From Saxidomus purpurata (taxonomy: Eukaryota; Mollusca; Bivalvia; Venerida; Veneridae): 64,000 nucleotides of DNA. The notes under the pieces are model-generated. The model was not told where the DNA came from and searched no databases. It saw nothing but the letters and a program-made list of their open reading frames with translations. The position numbers were made by a program, and so were the translations under genes. Positions 34,470-45,645 of the stretch are shown piece by piece. The first letter of the stretch is position 1; each line of letters starts with the position of its first letter. Where the stretch lies: positions 31,427,254 through 31,491,253 of the forward strand of contig JAFMSR010000005.1 of NCBI GenBank assembly GCA_022818135.1, given 5' to 3'.

Positions 34470-34573
34470 TTTTTTTTTTGTTTTTTTTTTTTTTTTTTCC
34501 CTTATAATCATAGGTTGCAGAATGTTCTCTGTTGACTCAGGTGAGTGATATAGGGCCAATGACCCTCTTACAT
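34470..34573 (+). repeat. T-rich tract and family A 3' end remnant
   Basis: A T tract (34470-34500) is followed by CTCAGGTGAGTGATATAGGG, then CCAATGACCCTCTTAC. These are the subterminal inverted repeat and a decayed 3' hairpin of family A, without the rest of the element. Confidence 0.6.
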
Positions 34574-35264
34574 TAAAAACAATATACCAACTAGTTCTAT
34601 CACACTGTACTGTACAGTATTACTTTATGGTACTATACAGTACACAACAACAATGCATTACACAGCAGTACTATAGACCTGATCATGATCTGCACTCTTG
34701 GGGCCAGCAGGGTCAAGGTTAATTTGTTATTAATAAGTTTTGCAAGTACATGTATTTATGTTCAGTCTTCAACTATGTGTGAAATACCAAATGTATGTGA
34801 AGTGTACAGAATGGATTATGTATGATTTTGCCCAGGGGTAAATCCCTGTAATTGATTTGATGGTTGCAGTGTAAGTTATAATGTGGATTGAATGTAATAA
34901 TAGTGATATTAAAGGATTAACACTTACTTGATCTCTGGGGATGAAGTGAGATATATTCTCTAGTAATTGTTGAATTCTAACAGTTAATCTTTGAAAGTGA
35001 CTAAAAGAGTAACACCTTAACCTGAATTGTAAAAATGTTCATTCTTTATGCAGACATAGAGTGTTAAAGAATTAAGATGTTAGAAAACCACTATCTACCT
35101 GTTGGAGCTGAAGACCCAAATGCCAACCAAATGTAAATATGACTGTGCTTCTTTTATAAATATAAGGAAACTTAATTTCAGCATTAGATTATATATATTT
35201 GTTACTGTTCAATGTTTCTTCTCTGTTCTCAGTGTAAAAGTCATCATTGTTATTAATTAGCTTA
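34574..35264. other. Unassigned DNA
   Basis: No recognised repeat. The plus strand has a short protein-like string, NHYLPVGAEDPNANQM, followed by TAA near 35088-35138, with stops close upstream. Too short to call. Confidence 0.35.
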
Positions 35265-35369
35265 GATATTTGGCATGTAGCATTGGTACCAAGGTTATTC
35301 AAATGTAGATTCTGCACTGGGAATCACTTAATTTAAAAAAAAAAAAAAAAAGAATATAATTAAAAAAAA

Positions 35370-35402
<33 letters not shown>

Positions 35403-35510
35403 AAAAAAAACAAAAAAAAAAAAAAAAAACAAAAAAAAACCACCAACAAAAAACCCGCACTGGGAATCACTTAATTAACATAGGCTAAAATAGGGAATAA
35501 CTTCAAACAT
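35265..35510 (+). repeat. Family A core fragment interrupted by a poly(A)-rich insertion
   Basis: Family A text (TTAGATATTTGGCATGTAGC) is interrupted at 35334-35456 by nearly pure A with sparse C and T. On each side lies the same 20-base sequence GCACTGGGAATCACTTAATT (35314-35333 and 35457-35476). Family A text then resumes (AACATAGGCTAAAATAGGGA). The tract looks like an insertion with a target duplication, or a local sequencing or assembly expansion. Confidence 0.7.
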
Positions 35511-36184
35511 TTTCTTGTCTAAAACACTAAAAATACATGTAGGTTTGTTTGTTCTAGATGCTGGCCTCTGAATATTTTTATTGGACCCTGCTGGTCAAAT
35601 TTGTTTTCATTTAATATATCCATAAAAATCATGTACATCTTACCCGCACAATTGTTGACAGCTTGGTTAATGAATACAGAAGATCAGTAACAGTTACTGT
35701 TGTTGTAACAAGGAGAAATTCTGATGAAATTTCTGTATAAGTGCTGAATTTATATTTAATAAATACAAACTTTGACTCTTAAAATCTTAAACTGTTATTT
35801 CCGCTAACTCTAGCCTCGCTCTGATTCCACATACTAATTAGGCACGTCATCTCAGTTTGGTTCCCAATAAGGAGCTAGGTGGGAGATGAAATGTTTATCA
35901 TCATGCAGAGTGAATAAGAAAGTCCCCTTTAAAAACTTCTTACACAAGTCATTTTCTATAAAATATGTCTATAAGATAGGATGACTACATGTAAAGATCA
36001 ATTTGGTCATACCATTTTTGATACAGGTTAGAACAGGTTACAAGGTAGAATTTTCATTGAAGGCCATTTAAATCAGTTTATTGTTGTGTAAAACATCAAT
36101 ATAATGCAGTGACTGACCTAAAGACTAAATTAAGCTAATTGGTTTTGAGAGAAAAAAAAGTTCATTTTTTATAAAAGACACTTA
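35511..36184. other. Unassigned DNA
   Basis: Nothing recognised. Confidence 0.4.
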
Positions 36185-36280
36185 CAGTAAACGCCGTATA
36201 TAGCGACTCCGGATAAAATGTAACTTCAGATATAACAGTTTGATAGGTCCCGAGGAGTTCGTTATAGGCGGAGTTTACTG
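36185..36280 (+). mobile_element. pogo-like micro-MITE, 96 bp
   Basis: The left end is CAGTAAACGCCGTATATAGC. The inverse of the right end is CAGTAAACTCCGCCTATAAC. TA flanks both sides (36183-36184, 36281-36282). Inverted repeats of about 26 bp nearly meet in the middle. Ends are similar to but distinct from the 686-bp element at 30671. Confidence 0.75.
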
Positions 36281-36370
36281 TAATATGATGGTAGACATTT
36301 TATTTAAGGACTGTTTAGGCCAAACATTTTTAATAAAACATAATACAGCACCAGTACTGGCTTTTGTGTG

Positions 36371-38165
36371 ACTTTGGAAGAAAAGGGGAGCTATCCTACT
36401 CGCCTTGGTGTCCGCATCCACATCGGCGTCCGTGTCCGTGTCACACCTTGGTTAAGTTTTTCATACCACCCCACTTTATTTCAAAACCATTAGAGGTATT
36501 GCTTTGAAACTTACCATACTTATTTACCATCATAACCTCCATCAACAGACAAGAGTACATAACTCTGTCAAGGTTTTTGTCAGAATTATGGCCCTTTTTC
36601 TACTTAGAAAGTGCCTTGAGTTTGGTAAATTTTTTGTACCACCCCGCTTTATTTAAACACCATTACAGATATTGCTTTGAAACTAACCATACTTATCTAC
36701 CATCATTACTTCCATCCACAGACAAGAGTATTTTACTCTGCAAAGGTTTTTGTCAGAATTATGCACCTTTTTTGACTTAGAAAATACATTGAATAGGGTA
36801 AAATCCATTTATAATTGACTTAACCTTTTGAGATATTGCTTTGAAAGTTGGAATACTTGTTTGCATCATTACCCCCATCAGTAAGCAAGAGAAGATAACT
36901 CAAGGATTAAAAAAAAAAATTAGGGTCCTTTATCAACTTAGAATCTGGGTTTAGTTTTTCGTACCAGTCCACTTTTTGACTGAACTGTTTGAGATATTAC
37001 TTTGAAAGTTGGAATACTTGTTTACCATCATGATGACCAAATGAAGAAAGGAGAAGGTAACTCTGTCAAGGATTTCATTAGAATTATGGCCTTTTTCGAC
37101 ATAGAAACTTAGTAAAATGTTCATTCTTGTTCACTTGTTGACTTAACCATTGGAGATATTACTTTGAAAGTTTGGATACTTGTGTACCATCATGATAACT
37201 TGAGGTCACAAGGGGATATGTAAAATACTCAAGTTATCTGATTTTTCGAGTTATCCAAATCATGGAAAGTGTGCAAGTCTTTCTGCTGTGACGTATCTTA
37301 TGATCTAAGTGTATCTGATGACCTTTATATTGTAGTAGGATTTATACATTCATTTATTACATTAAATCACAAGTTGTATTTATTTGATTAAATCCTGTCT
37401 GTTTTGTTAACATAATAAAAACATGCAAACGTAATTTTCTTTATGTTTTTTTACTCGATCAAAACACTTGGTGGCTGTAATTACATATGATTGAAGACGA
37501 TTAAAATGTATGAATAACATTATATACTTTTGCCACTGGACGGCCGATTAATTGATATTTAACAATCAATTAACAATAGAAGTTTTTCTGATGACATGTC
37601 AAAATAATGATGCACCAGCGGAGGTAAGAAAAATCTGACGATCAGTGACCTCAAGTTGCTGCAGGTAATTTAGTAAGAAACCTACCTGGAGGGACCACAC
37701 ATGTTCCTCGAGTTATCCTGGGTTCTCAAATTATTGATGCTTGAGTTATCCATGGTGCTTTCTAGTTAAACATGTAGGTAAAATGGCCGGAACCGACAGG
37801 AGTTATCCCGGATTCTCAAGTAATCGATACTTGAAGTAACAAAGTTTTACTGCATCTGTAAGCGAAAGAAGAAACTCTGTTAAAATGTTTCTTGATTTGT
37901 CCTTAGAAATTCCTAGTTAACATCGTGTGAACAACTGGCACTGTTATGCACATATATCATTAACCACTTAAAGTATTAATTTGGAACTTTGCTGTAACAG
38001 TACTCAAGAATATCAAACAATTAAGTTTGATAATTCTTTACATATTATCTTGCTACTTGTGGCCCTTGCTTATACAGGTCCTTGTTTTGCCTTTTACTAA
38101 CAAACTTGTTTCATTGGCAAGCACTGAAAAAATTCAAGTGGGCTGTCCTACTGACAGCTCTTGTT
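36371..38165 (+). mobile_element. Family B element, interrupted by a pogo-like element
   Basis: The decayed 5' start ACTTTGGAAGAAAAGGGGAG is followed by GCTATCCTACTCGCC and units of about 160-180 bp (TGTCAGAATTATGGCCCTTT; GATATTGCTTTGAAACTTAC; TACCATCATAACCTCCATC). The core is split at about 37212-37855 and resumes with AGCGAAAGAAGAAACTCTGT. The 3' end has hairpin GCTGTCCTACTGACAGC (38142-38158) and TCTTGTT. Confidence 0.7.
37212..37855 (+). mobile_element. Degraded pogo/Tigger-like element
   Basis: The left end TGTAAAATACTCAAGTTATC resembles the inverse of the right end (minus strand CAGTAAAACTTTGTTACTTC). Near both ends are CGAGTTATCC and GAGTTATCCCGGATTCTC-type texts typical of Tigger-like MITE termini. 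Flanking TA is clear only on the left. It interrupts the family B core, and that interruption is the main evidence for its borders. Confidence 0.5.
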
Positions 38166-38458
38166 TAAATTGTTTTCTGAAGCTTACATTGATGCATTTT
38201 TGCACATATAATTTAATAAAACCAAATGCATAAACTCTTCTACAGCCCTAATGTAGCAAACATTCTTAAAGACATTTGCAGATTGTGGCAACTTTTTATT
38301 ACCTCATTTGGACACTTGGCAGGTTTCACATCAATTGTTCTGTGAACTTATGTTTCTTTTATTCTATTTTTAGATGAAATGAGACAGGGGCATTTCCGGT
38401 AAATACATTCTAGTGTACAGGGTGGTCTTCAGTGAATTGTTTTCTTTCCATCGATCAG

Positions 38459-38513
38459 GGTCTTGATGGACTTGACATCATTTCAGTCACAGGGGACATG
38501 CAGAATGTTGCAG
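38459..38513 (+). CDS. Candidate 55-nt micro-exon (unrecognised)
   Basis: The pyrimidine-rich tract TTGTTTTCTTTCCATCGATCAG is followed by an open 55-base segment encoding GLDGLDIISVTGDMQNVAG and a strong donor CAG|GTAATG. The borders fit an internal exon entering in phase 0 and leaving in phase 1. No partner exon or family is recognised, so it remains a splice-signal-based guess. Confidence 0.2.
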
Positions 38514-40200
38514 GTAATGTGTAGTTGTATTTAATTTGACTATGAAAACATAATAAACAGAACAAGTAACAAGGTTACTTGTGTAACAATATAATGTTGA
38601 ACTCTTTGTGCTGTGAAACTGGGAATAAAAATCATTCGAATGACCTAAAAATTGTTCTTAATTTAGAGGCGGTCACAATTAAGTGCTTTACCTTAAGAAA
38701 ATAGTGACAATTAACAGTAACACAAACACATCAGTTTTGTCACCTAATTGACTGTACACAATACTAATAATTCTTGCATTATCAATATCGGCTTGACCAT
38801 ACATGTGTATATTTAAAATGGGGCATAAGTTGATCTTCTACGAATTTGGTAGGTTTTGTTTTCAAAATATTAATTTACTAGGAGTTTTTGGTGTTTTAGC
38901 GAGCTTCACTAGGGTCAGGGTCTAAATAACAGGAGAACTTGGGACATATGGGGAGAATGACATGGTACATATTAGCTAATGATATTAACAGGTCCTATAA
39001 CTCTGAAAAACTTGCAATTCAGAAATGTTGCAATATCAATAAGTAAAGCATCAAAAAAATCTAGTATTTTCTATAGTGAAATTGTAAATGTTAAATTTGT
39101 TTAAAAGATGTCAATCCCTTAGTTCCTGAACTACACAATTATTTAAAAAGTTAATAGTTGATAGGTTTGACAATTTTGCACTTTGTGTGAAGCTTATATT
39201 TTATACTTGAGATAGATTGTGAAATGTCTGCATTGGGTGAAAAAAGCAAAAAAAATATTAATTTGTACAACTAGCATTGGTTTGTATAAAAATGTCTTTG
39301 CATGACCTGAAACTCATTGGACCGGGATATATCCTGTATGAAAAAATGACTTTTTTTAAGGCATCGCACCTTTCTGTCTTGGGCATATCCCAGGTGTCTT
39401 AGTTCACAAATGTTCTACAATACAATTGAATTAGCACCAGTAGCCACCTTCCTTTAGCAGCAAATATTGATGTGTCTCAGGGAAACATTTTTATATTATA
39501 TGTACCTGCATTATGCAGCCACCTGGTTTGACTGACCACATTTAATGCATTCCTTGATTGGCTGTTCAAGACAGGTTTTACTATATCTACACAGATTCTG
39601 TTAGAACCAACAACCATGGAGTCAGTGCACATAAATGAATCTAGCCAAAGTTGCTTCCACCATTAAAGAAAGATGAGAAAGAAGATGGAGAAGAAACTGG
39701 AACCAACAGAAGCTTAACTTGTTGTTTAGAAGTCATCTAGATACACAATGTCAGCTGTTTATTGTCACTTCTCACACATGACTTGTCAATGGTAGTTCTT
39801 CATGTGTCAACTCTGAAGAGCCCCTACTGGAAGTCACAACTTCATTATAGATTAGCAAAGGAGAACAGATAACTTTAAGATAAGTAACTAAATTCTTAAC
39901 TTTGATAGCAGCGTTCATGTATTTTTCTTTGATAGATTTTAATGCAATCTCTTTGATGGTTCTGTCTAAGGGGATAAAGGATCCCTTACAGATCACAGGA
40001 TGGTGGTCATTCATCTGTAACCCACCATTGCCTTATATATTTATCAATTTTGAATGCATCTTAAATAAACAAAGTAGAAAGTACTTTTTAAGTAGAGCAA
40101 AACAAAAACAAAAAGAGGACTGTAGAATTAGAAATTATATAGCAACAGTCTGTAGCATTTAATACTTACATGCAAGTGTTGGATTTACACAGTATAAATA
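38514..40200. other. Unassigned DNA
   Basis: No repeat family recognised. The minus-strand frame at 39772-40014 (starting NDHHPVICKGSFIPLD) has a protein-like composition but no identifiable domain or splice context. An acidic Lys/Glu-rich plus-strand stretch near 39665-39720 is likewise unassigned. Confidence 0.35.
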
Positions 40201-40427
40201 TTAACAATGGAAACTAGGGCTGGGTATTGCCAGCAAAAATGATATTGCAATATATTACTTGATTTTGCAATTGTATTGTGACAATTTCAATATTAAAGGT
40301 ATATAATCAGAATTTGGCCATGTAACAGATTTGTTTGAAACTTTAACATCTGATCATTTACACTCATTTATGTTCACTTAGCGCTTAATTCAAGTAAGAT
40401 TTTCACTGGAGGTATTTTTAAAATTTG

Positions 40428-40462
40428 ATTTCCCTATCCTGGTTGCCCAACCAAGATAGAGT
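40428..40462. repeat. Imperfect palindrome with CTATCTTGG-type arms
   Basis: CTATCCTGGTTG followed by CC and CAACCAAGATAG: 12-base arms with one mismatch. It is paired with the perfect palindrome at 40627. Confidence 0.7.
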
Positions 40463-40626
40463 TATTTTATCATTAGTAAAAATTTGATACACATACTTTG
40501 CCTAAGGAAAGATATAAATATAAGACCTATTTTATTATATTTGTGAAATATTTACATTAAAAACTATATATTTAGATGGAATTCATTCGAAATTCAAGTT
40601 TGAAAATTATTATTACCTCCCTTTAC

Positions 40627-40652
40627 CTATCTTGGGTGCGCACCCAAGATAG
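40627..40652. repeat. Perfect 26-bp palindrome
   Basis: The half-site CTATCTTGGGTGC is followed by its exact reverse complement. The outer arm CTATCTTGG is shared with the palindrome about 190 bases upstream. The two may mark the ends of a small element or a cruciform-forming site. Confidence 0.85.
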
Positions 40653-40691
40653 ATTGGAAATAAATGAATTCAGAAGCTACACATAGTTTTT

Positions 40692-42072
40692 AGCTCGACT
40701 ATTCGAAGAATAAGGAGGCTATTGCACTCGCCCCAGCGTCGGCGTCGGCGTCGGTGTCGGCGTCGGCATCGGCGTCTGCGTTGGTTAAAGTTTTTAATAA
40801 AGTCAAATATCTTGAATACTATCAAAGGTATTGACTTGAAACTCAAACTATATGTTTACCATCAACATCTACACCTGAGCAAACAATCCCAATAACTCTG
40901 TTTTGATTTTTGACAGATTTATGCCCCTTTTTAACTTAGAATTTTTGGTTAAAGTTTTTTATAAATTCAAATATCTTGCATATTATCAAAGGTATTGACT
41001 TGAAACTCAAAATATATCTTTACCATCAACATCTACACCTGAGCAAACAATCCCCATAACTCTGTTTTGATTTTTGACAGATTTATGCCCCTTTTTAACT
41101 TAGAATTTTTGGTTAAAGATTTTTATAAATTCAAATATCTTGTATATTATCAAAGGTATTGACTTGAAACTCAAAATATATCTTTACCATCAACATCTAC
41201 ACATGAGGAAACAATCAGCATAACTTTGTTTTGATTTTTGACAGATTTATGCCCCTTTTTATCTTAGAATTTTTGTTAAGTTTTTTATAAATTCAAATAT
41301 CTTGCATATTATCAAAGGTATTGACTTGAAACTCAAAATATATCTTTACCATCAACATCTGCACCTGAGGAAACAATCCTCATAACTCCGTTGTGATTTT
41401 TGACAGATTTATGCCCCTCTTTAACTTAGAATTTTTGGTTGAAGATTTTTTTTAATTTAAATATCTTGAATACTATCAAAGGTATTGACTTAAAACTGTG
41501 TCTACCATCAACATCATCATCTGAGCAAACAATCCCCATAACTCTGTTTTTATTTTTGACAGATTTATGCCCCTTTTTAACTTTGATTTTTTTATGGACT
41601 TGAAACTGAAAATGTATGTTTACTGTCAACATCTTCCCCAATGTTTTTGATTTTTGACATATTTATGCCCCTTTTAACTTAGAATTTTGTCACAGTTTTT
41701 ACCAGACTAACATGGAAATACTCAAAATGGCTTTCTTTTGAAATATCATGAATAATTATGCAGCATGCAGCGGTCATGCTTTTTTAATTCAATACATATC
41801 AATTTTGAAAAGTTACAAAGTTATTCATGATCAAATTTACAAGGTTATGTATTCCTTTGAAATTATCCCCTCCTTCTCCCTCCAGTTGGCTTACAGAATC
41901 CAGAGTAAGGCTTTGAATGTAATGTACATTTACAAAGGTCTTTGAACAAGTTTCATATCTTTGACCTTTATTCTTATAGACAATTACACAATACTCCTGT
42001 TCTTAGGAAAAAAACCCATTTTACCAACAACCTTTCGAATAGTCGAGCGTGCTGTCATGTGACAGCTCTTGT
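40692..42072 (+). mobile_element. Family B element, complete
   Basis: The 5' terminus AGCTCGACTATTCGAA (40692-40707) contains a small hairpin TATTC-GAA-GAATA and is followed by a CGGCGT-rich tract (40731-40780). There are about five units of roughly 190 bp (ATATCTTGAATACTATCAAA; GGTATTGACTTGAAACTCAA; TACCATCAACATCTACACCT; TGACAGATTTATGCCCCTTT). The 3' side has TTCGAATAGTCGAGCG (42034-42049, inverse of the 5' terminus), hairpin GCTGTC-ATGT-GACAGC (42051-42066) and TCTTGT. This is the best-preserved example of the asymmetric terminal arrangement. No coding sequence. Confidence 0.85.
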
Positions 42073-42349
42073 AATACTTGCATTTTGGTTCAGAATGTTA
42101 AATATTTGTATATCTATCCAATTCAAATATAAAAGTAGAAATTATATTGAAATAAAAAAGAAATACTCAACGTTTTAAATACTTTCATATTAAAGGGGAG
42201 TAATAACAAAATTTTATAAAAGTTGATAAATTGTAAATTTCTGATAGGGAGCTAACTGTATGTAATGGGTCTTTTTGTTCATTAAATAAATATCTAACAG
42301 AATATAGAAAAAGTAAAAATTGTCATAAAATGTTGATTTAAAGTAACTG

Positions 42350-43985
42350 ACCACCTTTAAGAAAAACGAGTTGAAATGTTAAGGAAAATGTTCGTGTATC
42401 TGTTAGAAAAATGTTACAGAAAATATCAATCGATATTTCAAGAAATCTTTTTTCACTTTTAAGAAAAAATCGTTCCTTAATAATGTTAAGTAGAATGTAT
42501 GTGGAAATCTCAATTTTAAATTTTGATATAATGCTCATTGCCATGTTAAAGAAAATGTGACTGAAAATCTCAATTTGAATTTTAAGAAAAAATATATGTT
42601 AATAACTACATTCAAGAGAATGATAATCCCAATTTAAATTTTAATAGAATATGTTCAGTTTAAGAGAATGTTACAGAATACGTCATTTTAAATGTTGAGA
42701 AAAAGTAGTTGAAATGTTAAGGAAATGTCTGTGGGTCTATTAGAGAAAATGCTGCGGAAAATCTCATTTTATATCTTCAGAAAATGTCCTTTATAATGAA
42801 GAAGATAATGTTATGGAAAATATTAATTTTAATTTTAAAAAAATCGTAAATTGATTTGTTATAGAAAATGTTACTGAAAATCTCTATTACAATAATAATA
42901 GAATGTTGGTTTCAGGGATCAGGAAATTTTGAAATCTCAATCGGTCCGGACAAGTCAAGGGTACATCAGGGTACAACTGATTAGCGACCTTAAGACAATC
43001 GGTCCGGCATAGAGTCAATCGGAGCTGCAAACATATTTGTAAAATCCTTAAATCAATAACGTGTTAGCGACGCCTGAGGACCAATTAGGTAAAGACCGCC
43101 GCGGGTTATTAACATGACACGTTTATTGGGGTATTGGATAGGTGCTAATAACACAGATGCTATGTGTAATTACACAAGCAACTCCTTTTGTCATATTTAA
43201 GCCATTTTATGACTTTTAAAAAAAAATCTAGGACCGATATTTAAGCAACTTTTGGTGACGTGAATCGGTCCAGCAAGTTAAAAATCGGTCCAGACCGGCA
43301 AATTTTCGGTTTTCCTGATCCCTGGTTGGTTTACATGTTAAAGAAACTGTTACGGAATATGTCATTTATAACGATAAGGAAATGTTGTTAATCTGTTCAA
43401 GAAAATATTACTGAAAATCTCACTCAATTTAAAGTTTAGGAAAATGTTCAATGAAATGTTACGGAATATGTCATTTTAAATACAAGAGAAAAACGAGTTG
43501 AAATGGTTAAAAAACTGTTTGTTGATCTGTTATAGAAAACGTAATGGAAAATCTAAGTTTATATGTTAAGAAAATGTCTGTTGAAATGAAGAAGATACTG
43601 GTAATTTTAATCAATTTTAATTTTAGGAAGTTGTTCGTTGATATGTTAAAGAAAATGTTACGGAAAATCTCTATTTCAATTATAGTAGAATGTTCGTTTA
43701 AATGTAAACAAAAAAATGTTACGGAATATGTCATTTGAAACGTTAAAAAAATGTTGTTGATCTGTTACTGAAAATGTACGGAAAATCTCAATTTCAATAT
43801 TAAGAAAAAACGTTTGTTGATATGTTAAGGAATATGTTACGGAAAGTCTCAATTTCAATTTTAATAAAATGTCCGTTGAAATGCTTAAAGAAAATGTTAG
43901 CAGAATAATGTTACGAAAATTTCTTTTGAAATGTTAAAGAAAATGTTGAGGAACATGTCATTTTACATGTTAAGAAAATGTCTCG
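42350..43985 (+). repeat. Diverged satellite block, relative of the 58.7-64 kb satellite
   Basis: Irregular repeats of texts such as AAAATGTTACGGAAAATCTC, AATTTTAAGAAAATGTTCGT and GAAATGTTAAAGAAAATG. The motif order (TTAAAGAAAATGTTACxGAAAATCTC, A/T spacer, GTT) is that of the 72-bp satellite, but units are highly diverged. A 412-bp hAT MITE interrupts the block. Confidence 0.75.
42913..43324 (+). mobile_element. hAT MITE, 412 bp
   Basis: Inverted ends CAGGGATCAGGAAA and TTTCCTGATCCCTG are flanked by the 8-bp duplication GTTGGTTT (42905-42912 and 43325-43332). The interior shares CAATCGGTCCGG at the identical offset (25 bases from the left end), GACACGTTTATTG, and right-end texts with GGACCGAT and GAATCGGT with the 960-bp element at 28807. 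It has no coding capacity. Confidence 0.9.
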
Positions 43986-45645
43986 CGTTCACGTCTCATA
44001 TATGCCAATCAGAGAGCACAAAATGTATAAACACCCCCAAAATTTAATGTCAATCATGAAATTGTGGAGTGATAAAGCACTTGCTACCTACGCAGTTCTG
44101 CTAATTAAAAAACATGGGAAATTTGTTCTTTACCAGGAGGTAGGGGACAGTATTGAATACAGTTAAATTTTGGTCCATGGAGTGTTGTAGTTGATTAGAG
44201 AGAAGTATAAATTATTATTGAAAATAAATAATCCATTGTTTGTGTGAATAAAGAATGTTCACTGGAGTTTTACGAAAATGTGTATTACGTAAGATGTATG
44301 AACTAAAGGCTATTTTAAGCAGAAGAAGATATATATGTATTGATACGAAACAAAGCAGGTATAATATATGTATATCCAAGTTATGCAATAAACTAGGCCA
44401 TACGATTTATAGTAAAATGATTTCTGATAGTATTATTGTTGCATCTCTATCATTCTGTCTATATACATGAAGCCATATACATGAAGCTTCTGTATATCCA
44501 TACACCTTTTCAGCTAGCTGTGTGGTGGAGAGTTCTTGCATCCAAGTTCCACAGCAGTAACCAATATATTAAGTATGGCACATGGTTTGCACTAGTTAGT
44601 ATTCTGGAAAATCAGAAACTATAACATAATATGGTGTTTCAGGGCAGATCTGATAATGCAAGATCTGTAATTTTTATTTTAGAAAATTTCTGTTTTAAAC
44701 TTTATTCTCTGTCAAAATATCAAGTTTGAAGAAAGGAAAATTTTGGCCTTCAGTATACATATAGGAAATTAGAATATTCAATTTCTATGCAATGTGTGTT
44801 AAAATATTAATAAACAGATGTGTATGATTTCTCTTTAGACTTTTAATGAGTTTTAAACTTTATAAAGAATCCCTGAGTGACATAAAAGCAAACATTATTT
44901 TATCATATTAAACATAGTTACACAACATGTGCTGACATTTATACTGTTTTTCAATACAAATCAAGTTCATTCTTATTGAAAACTTTTATTATGTGGGGTG
45001 CATGTGTAATAAATAAATTGACTAAGTTTGTGATATTTGTACCTTGGGCTGCTTAGATCCTAGGTTTAAAATAAACACCTGTGGAATCTTAGTTCTCAGT
45101 GAGACACAAGGTTCTCAGAATACTTGTTGAGACGGTATATCAAAGTCTTTTTCACAGTTATTCATGGGATTCTGGGTTTTCAAAGAACTGATACGCTTAA
45201 CTAAGAACCTGGGTTTTCAGATGAGAACCAAGATAAAGTTCTCACTACATCTTCCCGACAGGTATACTGATTATCTTAAGCTTTGGAATACTTGTGCAAA
45301 CCATGTGCCATAAACAAGGTCTGTCACAACCAGTACAACAGGAATGCCAGTTCTCATCTCCTGGGAGATGAGCAGTCTAATAACCCCTGATACAACAGAA
45401 GAACTATACATTCAAAGCCTACATCCCATTCATTAAGACAACCCCTATAGCATGATTCAAACACGTAGACAAAATGTAGACAGGAATACTTACAATAAAC
45501 AGATGTGAGATTGAAGTTGAAGGAAGACTAGTCATCTGTCCATCCATTTAGATGTTTGTCTTGCTGCTGCTTCTGTGGCTTTTTATCTTCTGTCTCTTTT
45601 TTTTCGTGTTCTTTTATCTGTTTTAGTGTGCTTGTTTGTCTTTTT
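43986..45645. other. Unassigned AT-rich DNA
   Basis: No repeat family recognised. Short open frames at 43978-44624 have no supporting features. Pyrimidine-rich text lies near 45540-45645. Confidence 0.4.

Noticed and set aside
39772..40014. Minus-strand frame starting NDHHPVICKGSFIPLD
   Set aside because: Composition is protein-like but there are no splice signals, neighbours or recognisable domain, so it is noted only in the unassigned region.
40205..40300. Possible hAT end beginning AGGGCTGGGTATTG
   Set aside because: No matching inverted end or 8-bp duplication was found downstream.
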